Numbered from the stretch's first letter, positions 13,001 to 48,549 are shown. The stretch is 64,000 nt of DNA from Ascaris suum (GCA_013433145.1 CM024168.1:1736001-1800000), one strand, 5' to 3'. Translations and numbers: made by a program. The notes: generated from the sequence alone by a model not told the origin.

Positions 13001-13063
13001 TCAATCATCCAACGGTGATATGGATCGCTTCGTCGGATGTGATTTCTTACGGCGACCACTCTC
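13001..13063 (-). CDS. Possible alternative terminal exon of the BRM gene
   Basis: On the minus strand an AATTTCAG acceptor is followed by 20 open codons (ESGRRKKSHPTKRSISPLDD) and TGA. It is phase 0, as is the candidate donor AAG|GTTTGG inside the last BRM exon (exon low end 16103). Joining the two replaces VWPITR with a basic, Ser-rich tail and gives about 1365 residues. GTT-type donors are common elsewhere in this gene. The peptide is short and I cannot test conservation, so this is a candidate only; read-through to the stop at 16082 is equally allowed. Confidence 0.4.
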   Translation of the reverse strand, partial: ESGRRKKSHPTKRSISPLDD

Positions 13064-13261
13064 CTGAAATTGCGCCAATTAAATGTACAATAATAAGACG
13101 GCTTTAAAGAAGTTTAGTGAAAGAAAATTAGTAAGCGCACTATTATAATAGAGCACTTTTTTGAGCAACCTTCAATAGAGGCTTGCTAAAAACGTGCTCG
13201 GTCATTTGCGCCACGGAAAAAAGCGACAGGCACCTTGTGACTTTGTGACAGATAGATGGAT

Positions 13262-13285
13262 AGATGCCTATCGCGATAGGCATCT
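13262..13285. repeat. Perfect 24-bp palindrome
   Basis: The 12-nt half agatgcctatcg is followed at once by its exact reverse complement, with TCGCGA at the centre and no spacer. It is flanked further out by catttgcgcc (13203-13212) and ggcgcaaatg (13320-13329), also inverted. Confidence 0.9.
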
Positions 13286-15564
13286 GCGCAATAACATAAA
13301 ATGGACAAGGTTTATTCGCGGCGCAAATGCCACAACACCGTTAATCACTCGTAGCTTCTTGCGTGCAGGCTCGGAAATTAACCACTTTACACCAACACAC
13401 ACGGGCAGGTAGACAATTACGATCCTCTATGAAGTTAATTTATACTCAAGGACTGGATCAGAACTATACAACTACTTTAGCCTTTCCACTTCTCTAAAAT
13501 CCCGGGCATGACGGGGGGTAAGGCGGAGAGAAGAGGTGGGAAAGAAGAATGAGCGCTTTCAAACAGGAGTCTAAGTCGATGGAATAGAAGTGTAATAACA
13601 CTATGAGGAAAAGGAAGCAACAGAAAATTGCAAGAAGTTGCAGCGCTCATGTTGCTATGAGAAAAAAAAAACGTTCCTTCCTTACTATAAAGGTGGGATG
13701 AAAGGTATGCAGAGGTTCATCCACAATCACAAAAGATCCCACGCCTTCCTATCATATAATATTCGGGTGCACTGCCTTCAACCGTTAGGAATCTTTGAAC
13801 GAAAGTAACATCGGTCAACTGGACTTAGGTTGAAACATGTAAAACTACGTCTTAATTTCATTGCATGACCTCGAGTTCCCCACGTATGGACCTATGGATG
13901 TTGAAGTTTACCTCCCCCCTCCCTTTCGACCGCAGAACAGAGGAAGAATTACAGACCTAAGAAATGATAAAAGAAGAATAAGCCCACCAATCTTTTCAGG
14001 GAACCCATAAGAAAGATAAAAACCATTTTAAAATATTTTTGCATATTTTGCAAGGAAGCTTTACCAGAGCTAAACAATCGAGAACTCCGGGCAATCGGTA
14101 GGTACCCCCATTAATATAAATGGATGCCGGAGCATTTCAGAGCATAAGTTGGGAGAGGGGAAGGGAGAAATGGAGGAGATGGACAATATGCGTTGACTCC
14201 ACAGGATACGAATGGAGTTCAAACTAGAAAAAAAAAGCATTTACGGGTATATTATTAGATGAATTTCAATAGCTTTACTCTTGCAGCTAAAAAGCTAGTG
14301 GATGCTTCAGACCCCCAACAAATACCTAATTCAAGCTAACGAACAGAGATGACCTACAACCTACAAATTAAAAAATATGCAAAATTTAGCGCAAAAATGT
14401 GCGCTCAACTCTCCTACTCATGAAACAAATATCACTGGTCGGAGGAGATATTAGATTTCAAGGGGGAAAAAAAGATATGAAAAATATCCTGTCGCTATAA
14501 TTTCCCTAACTTTGAAATATTTATTTCATATAAATTTCGAATTTTCCCCTCAAAAAATTCCGATATTAAAATTTATAAAGATGGGAGTATATTTAAGGAT
14601 AAAGCTTTTAGGAACGCACTCACAAATGGAATTATACGATACTCTTCGCATCGTTTTTAATTCCTTCTAGAAGAAATCGCTTTGAATCGTTAATATGCAA
14701 ATAAATTAGGGGAGGGGAAGGGGGGAGGGGAAATGAGAGGGATACTAAAAACAACAAGCGCCATAAAACATTGCCAAAAAGAACATTCACCATGGCAACT
14801 ACTGCCAAGAAGTTACAAGCATTCACCTCTTCCTTCAAACAATAGCAAAACAAAAGATTAAATAAGAAAAAAGCCAAGCCTGGTGCGCATTTTTTCCCAA
14901 CTTCTTCGCACCATGCGCTTTCCCACTTTTATCGCTTTCCTAAAAACAACTTCAGCAACAATTGACCGACTTCCCATCGAAACAAATCTTCCCTCCTAGC
15001 ATTGAAGTAGGCAGTACCCCACCCTCCTCCCTATTAAAACAGTTCGCGAATCCTCCTTGGAATCATCAGTGACATCCTCCACATCCATATGAGGAAAAAA
15101 CGAGCAAATTTAATTACATATTTCAATTGCTGCTGTAAGCTGACTCGAAGTTAAACTTCAATTTCATCTAAAATCACTGACATAAGAGCATATAAATAAC
15201 TCAACTATTTGCATAGCGCGTCTTTGGACTTTTCTTTTCCTCACCAAAAGAGTTGTGAAAAATCGTCATTTCAGCTTAGAAGAAAAATTTGTATAAAAAA
15301 AGCATTTCTACCTTTTTTTTTCACCTCATATAAAAACTGCTTTAAGCAAATGCAAATGGAAGACCTAAATTAATTGAAAACGAAAAATGAATTCCCGAAA
15401 ACAAACAACATCAAATCAATGGCCTATAAAATACCACAATCCCATTCCACCGCATGAATATCCTTTAGTTAAAAACAAGAAAATAACTTTGTCACTGTGG
15501 ACTTTTGATGAAGTGTTCACCTCACTAAGTTAACTAAGGGCATAAATTCCAATATGTTTCTATC

Positions 15565-15605
15565 GTAAATGACCACAAATGACCATAAATGACCATAAAT
15601 GATGA
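15565..15605. repeat. 10-bp tandem repeat (gaccataaat)n
   Basis: Three to four copies of gaccataaat with one base variation, in the 3' flank of the BRM gene. Confidence 0.8.
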
Positions 15606-15675
15606 TAAGTCATTTCTAAATGCCCATCAAGAAAATAAATCATTATTTGACTATAAACAACGGCAACTTCCATGT

Positions 15676-15715
15676 GCTACGCTTCATTCTTCAATGCTAC
15701 GCGTCATTCTTCAAT
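15676..15715. repeat. 20-bp tandem duplication
   Basis: gctacgcttcattcttcaat is repeated once with a single T-to-G change (gctacgcgtcattcttcaat), followed by a partial third copy. Confidence 0.85.
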
Positions 15716-16081
15716 ACGCTCTTCCAACAGAAATGAAACGATCTAAACAAAAAAAGAAAGGAATAATAATTTATCACATTTGACCGCATCATTGAACACA
15801 CCGACCAAATGAACCCCTGCAAATTACAATTCATTCCATTTTAACACCTAAGAAAAATTCCCTCCGGGGCATACCGTTCGTGCTACCAGAAAGAAAGAAT
15901 AGGCAATGCAACTATTAGGTAAAAACCATACGTATGAACATCTTAATTGATATATCACATCTCTAACTCCTCCCATTCTTCAATCTTCCATGCCACTCTT
16001 TTTCTCCCATATATCACAAATATCCAAGATCTCCTCCCAGCAAACCTATTCCTTCGCCGCTTATTTCAAAAAGGAATGAGC

Positions 16082-38481
<22,400 letters not shown>

Positions 38482-40559
38482 TATCTCAAACAAAAAAAAA
38501 TCGAGTTTTTATGGATTATTATGTAAAACATTTTAAACGCATGATAAGCGCATTTTCGACGAATCGAACAACACGATAAGCATTAGACGATCAAAAAATA
38601 ATATATATAGGAAAGTTTATTCGACAGGCAGAAAATTATTTCACTTCAAAAGCGCTATTGTTTCAATTTAGGTATTGGTGTATGCCTATCACTTGGGATC
38701 CGAAAATCCATGAATCTCCCGTTAAAACATTTTTTGGGACACTGTTTTAATACAGCAAAACTGAGCCACACCATGCATAAAACTGAGTAGTGTTTGCAAG
38801 TCTCATTTTGATCTCATCGAATTTGTGGATTCGATTCGAAAATATGAAAGTTTATTTTACTTTACACCGTTGACTATGAAATATAAACTTACCCTTACCC
38901 CCCCCCCAAAAAAAAATTAGAAAATCAAAAAAGCACAAATCGCAATATTTATAAACCACCTAAAGAAAATCACCTCTAAATCAGAAATGAGATCAAATTA
39001 ATTTCAATTGGTTATAATGCAAAATGCAGTATTATAGGTTTCCTAGGTATCTCAATTAGATCCACTGCAACTGAATAAAAGAAACGTTTGTAATAACGCA
39101 ACAATAAATTAGCTGTAAAATGATCAAATTGTAAAACGTTCTCCGTGAATAAAAAACTTTTTTGCGGAATGGAAAGCAATGAGTGTAATAGGTAGGCTTG
39201 GGAGAGCCGAATACGGGGAAATATGCCATTGGCATTTAGCGGAAAAATTAGTGGAGGAAGGATGATCCCCTAAATATATCCCATTAATCTCCCTTGGCAA
39301 AATTTCACTGCCCAACAGGTACAAAAAGATTCAACCTTCACAGCTTATTACAATATAGTATTTACTCGCATAAGAAAAGTACATTTTATGTGGAATGAAT
39401 TTTTATAGATCCCATAAAAGAAAATACTTAAAGAGGAAAATAACATGAAAAAAAAAAGACCACTGCAAAACGAAATAAACACTGAAAAGAAAAATTATTA
39501 AACAGAGACGAAGTTTTTCTCTGCAAAACAAGCATACATATAATAAAGAACAATAAGAGATAATGCGAGTGGGAATATGAAAGACTATACGAAAGGAGAG
39601 AGATACATAAAATTATTCAAGACCGAATTTTGGTGGAACTAACACAGCTATCAATGATTGAGGTTATCTAAAAAGGAATCTGAAGTTGGCCCCACCACTT
39701 CATCAAGAATAGAATCTCGACCACTGCGTTGATAAAACTTTCAAAATGCTGACGTCAGTCAGTTGATCACACAATCAAGTAATATTCGTTCAACATCACA
39801 CCTATATTAACCATTCAAGAATTTTATTGAAGATAAGCGATACTATTTCCTATTATATGCAAAAGCAACTTTAGTGGACTCTTGCGGTCTCTCCAATAAA
39901 CTTTTCAACGCGAAAATATTGCATTGAAGATTTTGCTTGTATATTCGAGCATAACATGGGAATAGTTTTAACAATCCGGGCGCACAAACGGCTTCCATTC
40001 TAGAGTATTTTAATATACGATTACATCGTAGATAAACAACTCTAGGAATTGAGCTGCTTAATTAAAGCGAAACATCCTCGATCGCTGACCAGGGCTTAGG
40101 AACGTTTCTGAGAATATCACTGATGGAGATTTGAATGACTCGAGTGAACGACGGTCCTACTCTCGGCTATAGATAATTTCCACAAATGAGGAATAAGAAT
40201 AGATTTGAGGCAGTATGGGAAGCTCTACCAACGAAGCTATACAACTTTCTGGCTATTAAATTGAAATAATTCAGTGAACAGAGTTGCATTGCATTTACTC
40301 AACTATTGCCTTTATTTTTACTAGCCCACCGGGTGGAGAACAAAAGTTGTCTTTTTAGGGCATAATTTTCTCACTTCCTCTCCACTTTTGTCTGCAATAA
40401 TTCCGGTCACGGTATTTGGGAAGGCATAAACCCCTTGACTTTCCAGAATGCTCTTTCGAATATACGTCCATGTTGGAAGATTGCGAATACTAGATGCCCC
40501 CGGGCTTATAAGCAGCAAGTACAGTACACCTCATCTAATAAAACAAAATACACGAAGTA

Positions 40560-40810
40560 TATTACAATACACAAATCGACCTATACACTATGGAAACTTC
40601 AACGGGGAACGCTCACACCTCCATAGACGCACTCAACAGAGACGCGCGAATTGCACACGTCGCGCGCTACCAATCTCATCATACGACTTACACCACTCTT
40701 GAACTATTTCCTCTTCTTTTGAAGCCTGCACCACAGTGTTTCTATTTTTCGTCTGCTCATCTCGTCATTGCTGCGGCATACACGCGCGTCAGCGAATAGT
40801 CGAAGGCAAC
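40560..40810. promoter_or_regulatory. CpG-rich block between the phosphatase and BRM genes
   Basis: This stretch has several CG dinucleotides close together (gacgcgcgaattgcacacgt, cgcgcgctac, cacgcgcgtcagcg) in an otherwise CG-poor intergenic region. It lies about 2 kb upstream of the BRM start. It may hold a BRM promoter or untranslated first exon; there is no TATA or start-site evidence. Confidence 0.25.
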
Positions 40811-40893
40811 GAGTATAGAGAGAAACGAGGGAAACGAGGGAGCGTATATTCAAATGTGGGGATCATATGAGTTGTGGAGGAATGAAGGCGGAC

Positions 40894-40915
40894 GGGGGGG
40901 GGGGGGGGGGGGGGG
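40894..40915. repeat. Run of 22 G
   Basis: Uninterrupted G homopolymer just beyond the CpG-rich block. It could form a quadruplex in single-stranded DNA, and its length is prone to sequencing error. Confidence 0.9.
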
Positions 40916-41926
40916 AGCGGGGGGTGATGCACTCAGAAGAGATTTGATTCAGTTCAGGTCTAAAAGTGAAGACTGTTTCAAAACGAGGAGCGCCGATGTG
41001 CCATGAAGTAGCTCGAAGGTCAATAACTATATCTGCTATCCTGACATGATGTCGTGACATAAGCGCCGTTTCCGAGAAAGCAGTGAACATCGGTCAATAA
41101 AACCCTATTCCGACAAGCATTTTACATTCATTTTTTCGTAAAGGTTGAAGTGAATGCTGTCTTTGAGCGAGATAACCACGACGTTAAGCAACATAAATAT
41201 GAGCAATTTGCCCTATGACATTTTTACCGCTAAAGGTAAAGTGGTGGGTAAGAGATGATAGCGCGATATGCGCTTTTATGGTGCTCTTCATCGAACTAGA
41301 ATGTGCACCAATTCTTCAAAAATAATAAAGTATGCCCAATAAGGCTTTCACGTTTTTAAAGAAGAGATATGTGTAATAAGCAATTTGGTTGCTCATAAAG
41401 TACTTTTTTTCTTAAATTGAAGTGCTTGTAATTTTTTCACCAGTTGATGGATCAAACCAAAAGCTGCTCTAGGTGATACCCAATAAGATAGATAAGACCG
41501 ACCAATTTTTGCAATTTCATTTTGCAGTTTTTTGAATCAAAACAACTGCACTCCTCCCCCCCCCCCCTCCCCCAAACACATTGGGAGAGAGGAAGTATAA
41601 CTGCCGGAGGCGCAAATGTCACGCCATCGGCGGCTATAGGTTTCGGGGGCGCAAATGTCGTAGTTGCGCCAATTGTAGGTTATTTTTGAGAAGCGATACG
41701 CATCAACTTGTTGAACATCAATGATCGTCGTTACTAAATGCCTAATGTTACTTCTATTATGTATATGTAGCAATTAAAGATAAATTTTACTAAGAATAAT
41801 AAAATTCTTTCAGTGATAAAATGATAAGATGATAGTGATAAATGAATGATTAAATCGTATTCGATATTTTTATTTTTTTTAAATGAAACAAATTTAAAGG
41901 CATCAAAACAATATTCGAAAAAGAGT

Positions 41927-44701
41927 TTATCGTGGTGAAAGAAAATGATGATTAAAACGAGTGGTGAAATCAGTGCAATTCATTGCCGGTATTACATTCG
42001 CAACCTGTGTCCATGAATGACGTGAATATGGCTTCATACATACCAACGAACAATACGGATAGAATTGACGCGCTTTATGCATCTCTAATGTCGTTACAAT
42101 ATCACCGGATTCGGATTTGAGTGCCCTCGCTGAACAGTAAACGGATTACTTACTGCCTTTTTTAAAAAGTATTTATGTATATTAATTTATGATTAAATCG
42201 TATTCCTGCATTGAGACCACAGGTATTACAATATTACAATATTGCATTTATAGAATAACTTATATCACTTGGGTTGCGAGCATATGTATGATGTCGATGA
42301 TGATTCGTTTACGATTTAAATGATCTTATCAGTACATAGTGGCCGAAACATAATATCCAACTTTTACAATAATAATATTCCTTTTATTCTATTTTATTTT
42401 TTTATTTCCGCTTCATCTTTTTTTCTCTCATTCAATTCCTTTCTTCTTCTTCTTCTTCAAATTCCTTTCCCTGTCCTCTCCAAATCCCTTTCTTTTTCCC
42501 CATCAAAAAAATCTCCATACAAGGATAATTCGATCGGTCAATTATCGTGATCGGATTCAAAATTTCATCGGCTACATCTGTTTGTTGTTTAAAAACCGAA
42601 ATCAATTTGCCAGACAAATTATAACGGAGCAAACTGGAGCAGAAGTATAAAATCTCGTATGCAAATTTAAGTTATCACCTTCGCACTCTTTATTTCCAAG
42701 GATAGAAGAATGGTGATCCTCCTCTTATTCTTTGTCAATCGCCATATAATTAGCTCAGCAACCTCCCTCCGCCTCCCCCTCGTTATCTCTTTAAGTATCG
42801 ACTAGCATGAAGTGATAATTAAATAAAACGTCTACTACTGCACTACTGCATCTGGATATTACAGCAACTGCGATGATTTGATAACTACCACAAATTAGCT
42901 TCTCCTTCTTGTAAAGTAGATGCATTTCCTGTAAGATTGTCTTTGTTGTGAATTCATTACAACCTATCTCCTATATCACATCACTCAAAGTGGATCTGTG
43001 CAAATTTCTGTTGATTTCACTTCTTTAAATTCATTTTTAAGTACCAATTTAAGTGTCAATTCAATTTCAATTTGTAATTCTATCAAGCATTTTCAGTCTT
43101 TATTAGTTGACCACATCATTCTTTCGGAGCCAAAAAAGTTCGTTTTCTCTTATGAACAACATAATCCCCAGGGTTTCAATTCAACATTATACGGTAACAG
43201 ATTGGTATATTTCAAAAACATCATCTCAGCAGTTAATCCTCTTTTAGAAACCAATATGAGCACAGAAAAAAAATATTCTAACCTATTATACCCTCACAAT
43301 TCCACAGTAAAAATTATACCTAAATATTCGTTTTCTTTGTCTTGCTTAATAGTGGACATTTCGCGGTAACCAAACGTAGCAATGAATCCTCTGATACGTT
43401 AAAAAATATTCGCTTTTCATTTTGAAAGAAACGGTTGAAGACCGCTTCGAGATGAGTCGAGGCGAAATTAAAGATCGCCTCGAGGAAGAGTCAGAATGGA
43501 GTTGGAGACTTCCTTGAGAGAAACGAAGAGGGAGGGACAAAGACTTAGGATGAAGTTAGAGACACTAGAGACACCCTCTGGAGAGAGTCGGGATGAACCC
43601 TTTCGAAGGTGAGTAGCGGTGAAAAAAAGTTGAACTGCTGTAGTACTCAGAGAATTCATATTTGCTAATAGATAGCGCCTCATAATATAGTTCTTTTAAG
43701 AACGACGGTTGCATATTAATACCCTCATCTGAGATATATTTTCAGGCTAACGTATGACACCGCTATATCATCCATCTTCTTAACCGATCTTTTATTAGTA
43801 CCCCCTACGAGAAAAACTCCTTAACAAAACAACCTCTACGGTATGATTTAGTCGGTTTAAAAGGCCTAAATGATAAGATTTTATCAATACAAAAAAATGT
43901 AAGTATAAGCCAAGCAGGTGGACTTACCTATTGCGTGAATGTTACAGGCATGTGTGACAATCAATATCTTAGCATTGGAAGGTGCTGACTTAGCAATATG
44001 TTGAATAGCCTAAATTAAAGCATTCCCTGAATGAAAATAGCCAAGTTGATCAAATGTTGCCAAATTGGCCAAACTTGGCCAAAAATGATCCTATCTTGAA
44101 GTATGAGTTACTCAATTGTTCTCATTCTATCACTAAGTTGTATAAAACGATATTTGCTCAAAGCTGATCGGCTCGATTATGGGAAATTTCAACGATTTTT
44201 AGTTTTTTTTTTTTCATCGGTTTTTTTCACAAAATTTTTGACTTTTCTCATCCATTTTTCAAAAATTTCATCTTCTTCTAAACCTAAAGTTAACAGATGG
44301 CATTTGGATGTAAATTTCACAATTCTCTCAGATTCTAAATGATTTTCGTTATACTATTATCTATTTTAAAAATGTATTTTTTTTTTGATTATTCCTATCA
44401 AAATTCTTGCACACTTTTTCTTTCATCAACTGCAAAAAAATTCGACGGTTGAAGAATTTCTATTTTTCAACAACAAAAAGAACTGCACTTGATATTGCAA
44501 CATTGTTACCTAACATATAATATTAAATATGACCATCTTTTATGGAAGTATTCCTCCCCCTCCCACAAATTCCAAGAAGAAATACTATCGGGATCTCTCT
44601 CTAATAAACCTTTTCTCTACCTAGTTACTGAAAAAGATGACCTGTTTTCTTATATCTCAAGTGGCATATGAAATGCTTAAGACATTAAAAATACGTCTGC
44701 C

Positions 44702-44799
<98 letters not shown>

Positions 44800-47700
44800 T
44801 ATTTTGTTGAAACTGGGAAGGAAAAATAAGTTACCTTGGTATATGAGGCTTATTTTTCGATAAACATATAAGAATGCAAAGAAGCCAAAAAAAAAAAAAT
44901 CAGCAAAAAATAAACAAGAGAGCATTCCTCTCTACACAATCGAAAGGTATATAGGCGTAAACACCGCACACTTCATAGGTACTTTTCACTACCTGATATA
45001 ATATTTACCTGTAATGTTGCGTATTTACATATACACCTGTACACATTTTCGCTACCTGTACATATAAATGTTTACATATATTATATTTTTACATGCTTAT
45101 TTACTTACTACTTAGGTATAGCATAATACTTATGTTATATAATATTTAAATATTTACATATAAAAAAACTATAGGTAAAAAATTGCAATAATATTCACCT
45201 GATGTGATCGTTCTTGGAAGTGAAGACAATTTTCGGAGCGTAATGTCATTAATTCGTCAATATTAATGAAGGGTTTGTAGTTTTTATCGATTATAATTTC
45301 ATTGGTTGCCAATTCATTTTCCGACATAAATTGTGGAACACCCTATAGAACATCCTCTTTATTTTTTTTCGGCAATATTAATTAAAAATTGAATAAATAA
45401 TAGAAGAACAACGTAACGTAAAAGTAACATTTTACCTATTTAAGCATTAATAGTTTATAATAAAATTTCTATGCAAATTCAATTTTATGCAAATTCAATT
45501 TCAAAAAAAAAAGAAAAATTTGATAGAATCATTTCGGAAAAAATCGGATTAAAGGAATTTTTTTTTTGCCAGTGAACTTTAAACGAGTTGAATTCTTTTT
45601 CGTTACTTCCACTAAAAATATTTTATTCATTTGAAAAGGGAAATACGAAAATTTTCCTCTCCTCTATTTTCTCTTATCTCCTATTCTCAGCTGCGAACTA
45701 CATCCGAGAGAAATCATTTCAGAATTGAAATAAATTCAACGGATTTTTCCTTAATAATTACAAAGAATTTCATCAAAATGAGCTAAATAGCTTCATTAAA
45801 AGCGATATAATTAATAAATTTAAAAAAAAAAAAACAACTCACAAGTCGATGAATCTCGCAGAAGCTATAGAGCATCGGTTCAATTCGGAGTGGTGCACGA
45901 TTACTTCCTACACTAATCAATCGATGCGCCGTTTGAATACAACGCAGCGATGGACTACTATATGCGAGATCGAACTCAATACCTTTAGATATGAATGCTT
46001 CGCCTATTATATCACACATCCTGGAATTTATCCCTTCTTTTTTGGCCATTTCTAGATTCACTTTTATAATTTCAAAAACAATTTGTTTTTCTGTGACCGA
46101 TTTCTTCACCGTACCATCATCTTCATATCAACTGCTACATGAATTTGATGCTAGAACAGTAAGTGTCTATTAGTTTTGCAGAATTAACTTATAGCTCATA
46201 ATAAAACATTCCATCCTCCCGCCCCCCCCCCTCCCCCTCCCACCGCCCTCGAATATCGCCCCAATGAAATCATATCAAACTGAAGTGAACGACGTTCACT
46301 AGGTTATAAAACTTTCACGTTGTATATTTTGCGAGGCGATGGATCTTTTGGAGAAGTGGGAACTAATCAAAATCATTTGCTTAAATTTCTCTAATTTTCT
46401 TGAAAATAATCTCATAGATGCAATCCCCTATAAATGCTCAAATAATGCCTACCTCAAGCCAATTACGGTAAGAGGAGGGTCATTCTTGAATGCGATCGCT
46501 GAAGTACGATGCGGTAACTCTGAAGGTTGATTCAGATCGTATCTGAAATTCAATTTTACACGAATGCTCATTATTCCTTTTAGTGTTTGCGACATATAGA
46601 AAGATGCTGTAATAAGACAACGCAACGCAAATAAGAGGCATGAATGGTTATGAAAGCATTTACAATACAACGGCTGTTCCTACTTAGAACAACTTTTGCA
46701 ACTCGAACAAAGGAATATCACTGAATACGGGAGAAATTATACAAATATATTAATGGAGTGGTGGAGATGAGGAGAGGGGGCGAATTAGAGAGGAGGATGG
46801 GAAATAAATAGATAATGAGGAAGAAAAGAATCGCTATATTCATAAATATATCTCCAATCGTATATAATCTTTAAACTCATAAAGAAAATTACAAGTTTCA
46901 GCGGTGCTCAATCCATTTACTCATTATAATACAGCAATATAATGTTTTCTTGAATGTTTCCTTTGTGTGTACGTTCATTCGAAACATTTCTCTCAAATTT
47001 TGACAAAAGCTTATATTCGAATAAATAATTTTTCTAAAATAAAACTCCTATATCTCAATTTGTGCTCTTTTTTTTTTCGCATCACGAATCTATAATTGAG
47101 ACTTACCTCACATATTTTCCATCGATAAACGATCTTGCCATCCACTGATCGGATATATTATTCATAGGTTCCGAGTTCCGGAAGAGGAACACCTGCATTT
47201 TATTCTAAAAGAGAACACATTGCACAAGTTAGCTGACGTCTGCTTAGAACTCCGAAAATCGGTTACTCTTTTATACAAAAGCAAAATTTTGAGAAGTTTT
47301 CACCTGCAAAACATTCCATTTTTGAGAAATGTCTCATGCTAAAAAAAAAACCCCATAACCAAATATTCTGCTTTCACATTTCTAAGAGACGCATATAATA
47401 GGCAAAGGCAAGTGGCAAAAACCTTTCTCCAATAAAAGTCAGATTTTTTCTTTAAAAAAATGGCAAACATATGACTCCTAAAAGTGAAATAAGGTAGATG
47501 GTACCTTATCTACCTCAGATTTATGGAAGCCCTTTCATAAATAAATAAATAATCACAATGCAAGAAATCAGATACAATTTATTGCGATCGCGTTAAATTT
47601 CCACAATGTTTTTAATCACTTACAATGAAACATTATATTTAGCGTAAGTCTAGCCATAAATTGCGAATATTACCGAGAAATTGTGTCGTTGTTTATTGAG

Positions 47701-48549
47701 ATAACAAAATTTTTCTCATATCTTTTATTATTTATGAGAGAAATTTTTAAAAATTTTGCCGACTTTAATATCATATCCTTTAAATGTGAATATTATAAAA
47801 ATCAATCTTGTTTAAAAGTTTTGAATAGAGTGAGCATTAGAAACTATGAAAAATTTCTCTCTACTCAAAAAATTAATTTCATTTAGTAAATTATTTTTTG
47901 GAATCATTAAGTGAAAATACTAATATTTTCTCGCTGAACTATACCTTAGTGAATCGTAACTCTCAATAACCTCCGTTGAAAAAAAAAAAAAAGAAATCTT
48001 TTTCCAACGTTAATTTCCAATATCCTTTAAAATTTCATTTCCAATATGCGAGCTATTCAACAATTCGGTGGATTATCAGATATGAAAGAGAATTAAGAAA
48101 TATCGAACCGACTCTTCAGTGATCTTTTTCGTTGATTTTAATTCCGTTTCTTCCTCACTATCCATTTCGAATAGCGATTCTCGAAGTGAAGTAATATCAC
48201 TTAAAAAATTGAAATTAAAAAAAAAAATTTAAATAAAGAATCGGATGTATAATAGTAAACTGAATTGATAGGAAATGAAATCTTTTTAAATACTCCAAAT
48301 GGGAAATCTATAAGTGTGAATAAAAAATTTAATGAATTTATAAGAAAATTCCATATCATAAGCGTTATGATGCCTGAATTATTCAAAGCTAATAATATAT
48401 TCTACATCCTTTATATTGCTGCTAATTCTTTTTGAATGCGCGAGTACTCACTTGCTAGATCCGTCACTGACACCTTCGAGATCCGTATCGTCATTCTCAA
48501 GTAATTCGCGAACAGTTACCTTCTTTTGCTCGTTGCATGTTCTTGACAT
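41927..48549 (-). CDS. UBASH3/TULA-like histidine-phosphatase (PGAM) domain protein, 8 exons; catalytic His replaced
   Basis: Exons (high..low): 48549-48452, 48199-48109, 47192-47107, 46542-46453, 46020-45843, 45342-45199, 44009-43928, 42129-41927. They total 972 nt (323 aa) with all phases consistent. The first 63 residues are acidic and carry neither a UBA nor an SH3 domain. The PGAM domain follows: VFLFRNSEP (usual VCRHGER), RYDLNQPSELP, NDPPLTVIG, SSPSLRCIQTAHRLI (Arg148), IEPMLYSF, NYKPFINIDEL, ILIVTHACNIHAI (His249) and, in the last exon, FYPYCSLVCMKP and FTTRFNHHF. This order matches the C-terminal half of UBASH3A/B. The first catalytic His is Asn69 (codon AAC) and the following Gly is Ser, so loss of phosphatase activity is predicted. 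The start is the first ATG of exon 1 (MSRTCNEQ). Intron 6 has a long (TA)n tract. Confidence 0.88.
44705..44796. repeat. (TA)n microsatellite in phosphatase intron 6
   Basis: About 92 nt of TA repeat between exons 7 and 6 of the histidine-phosphatase gene. It is the longest pure TA tract in the window. Confidence 0.98.

Larger units (their letters stand above)
13064..16081. other. 3' flank of the BRM gene
   Basis: Mostly non-coding, with the palindrome, purine-rich blocks (around 13510, 14150, 14710), two short tandem repeats and one possible micro-exon (15041-15076). If the exon at 13001-13063 is used, all of this is the last intron. Confidence 0.45.
38485..41926. other. Intergenic region between phosphatase 3' end and BRM 5' end
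   Basis: Contains the CpG-rich block, the 22-G run, a 12-C run near 41556 and a GGCGCAAATGTC repeat near 41610-41665. Upstream of the BRM ATG there is a T-rich tract ending in AG at about 38485. No further gene is supported. Confidence 0.5.

Noticed and set aside
42998..43369. 123-codon plus-strand ORF in phosphatase intron 7
   Set aside because: GTG start, Ser/Asn/Ile-rich composition expected of AT-rich DNA, no domain, and located inside an intron of a gene on the other strand.
43801..43876. Nearby last exon for the phosphatase (GLLNRLNHTVEVVLL...)
   Set aside because: Phase fits, but the peptide has no similarity to the family C-terminus, whereas the exon at 41927-42129 does.
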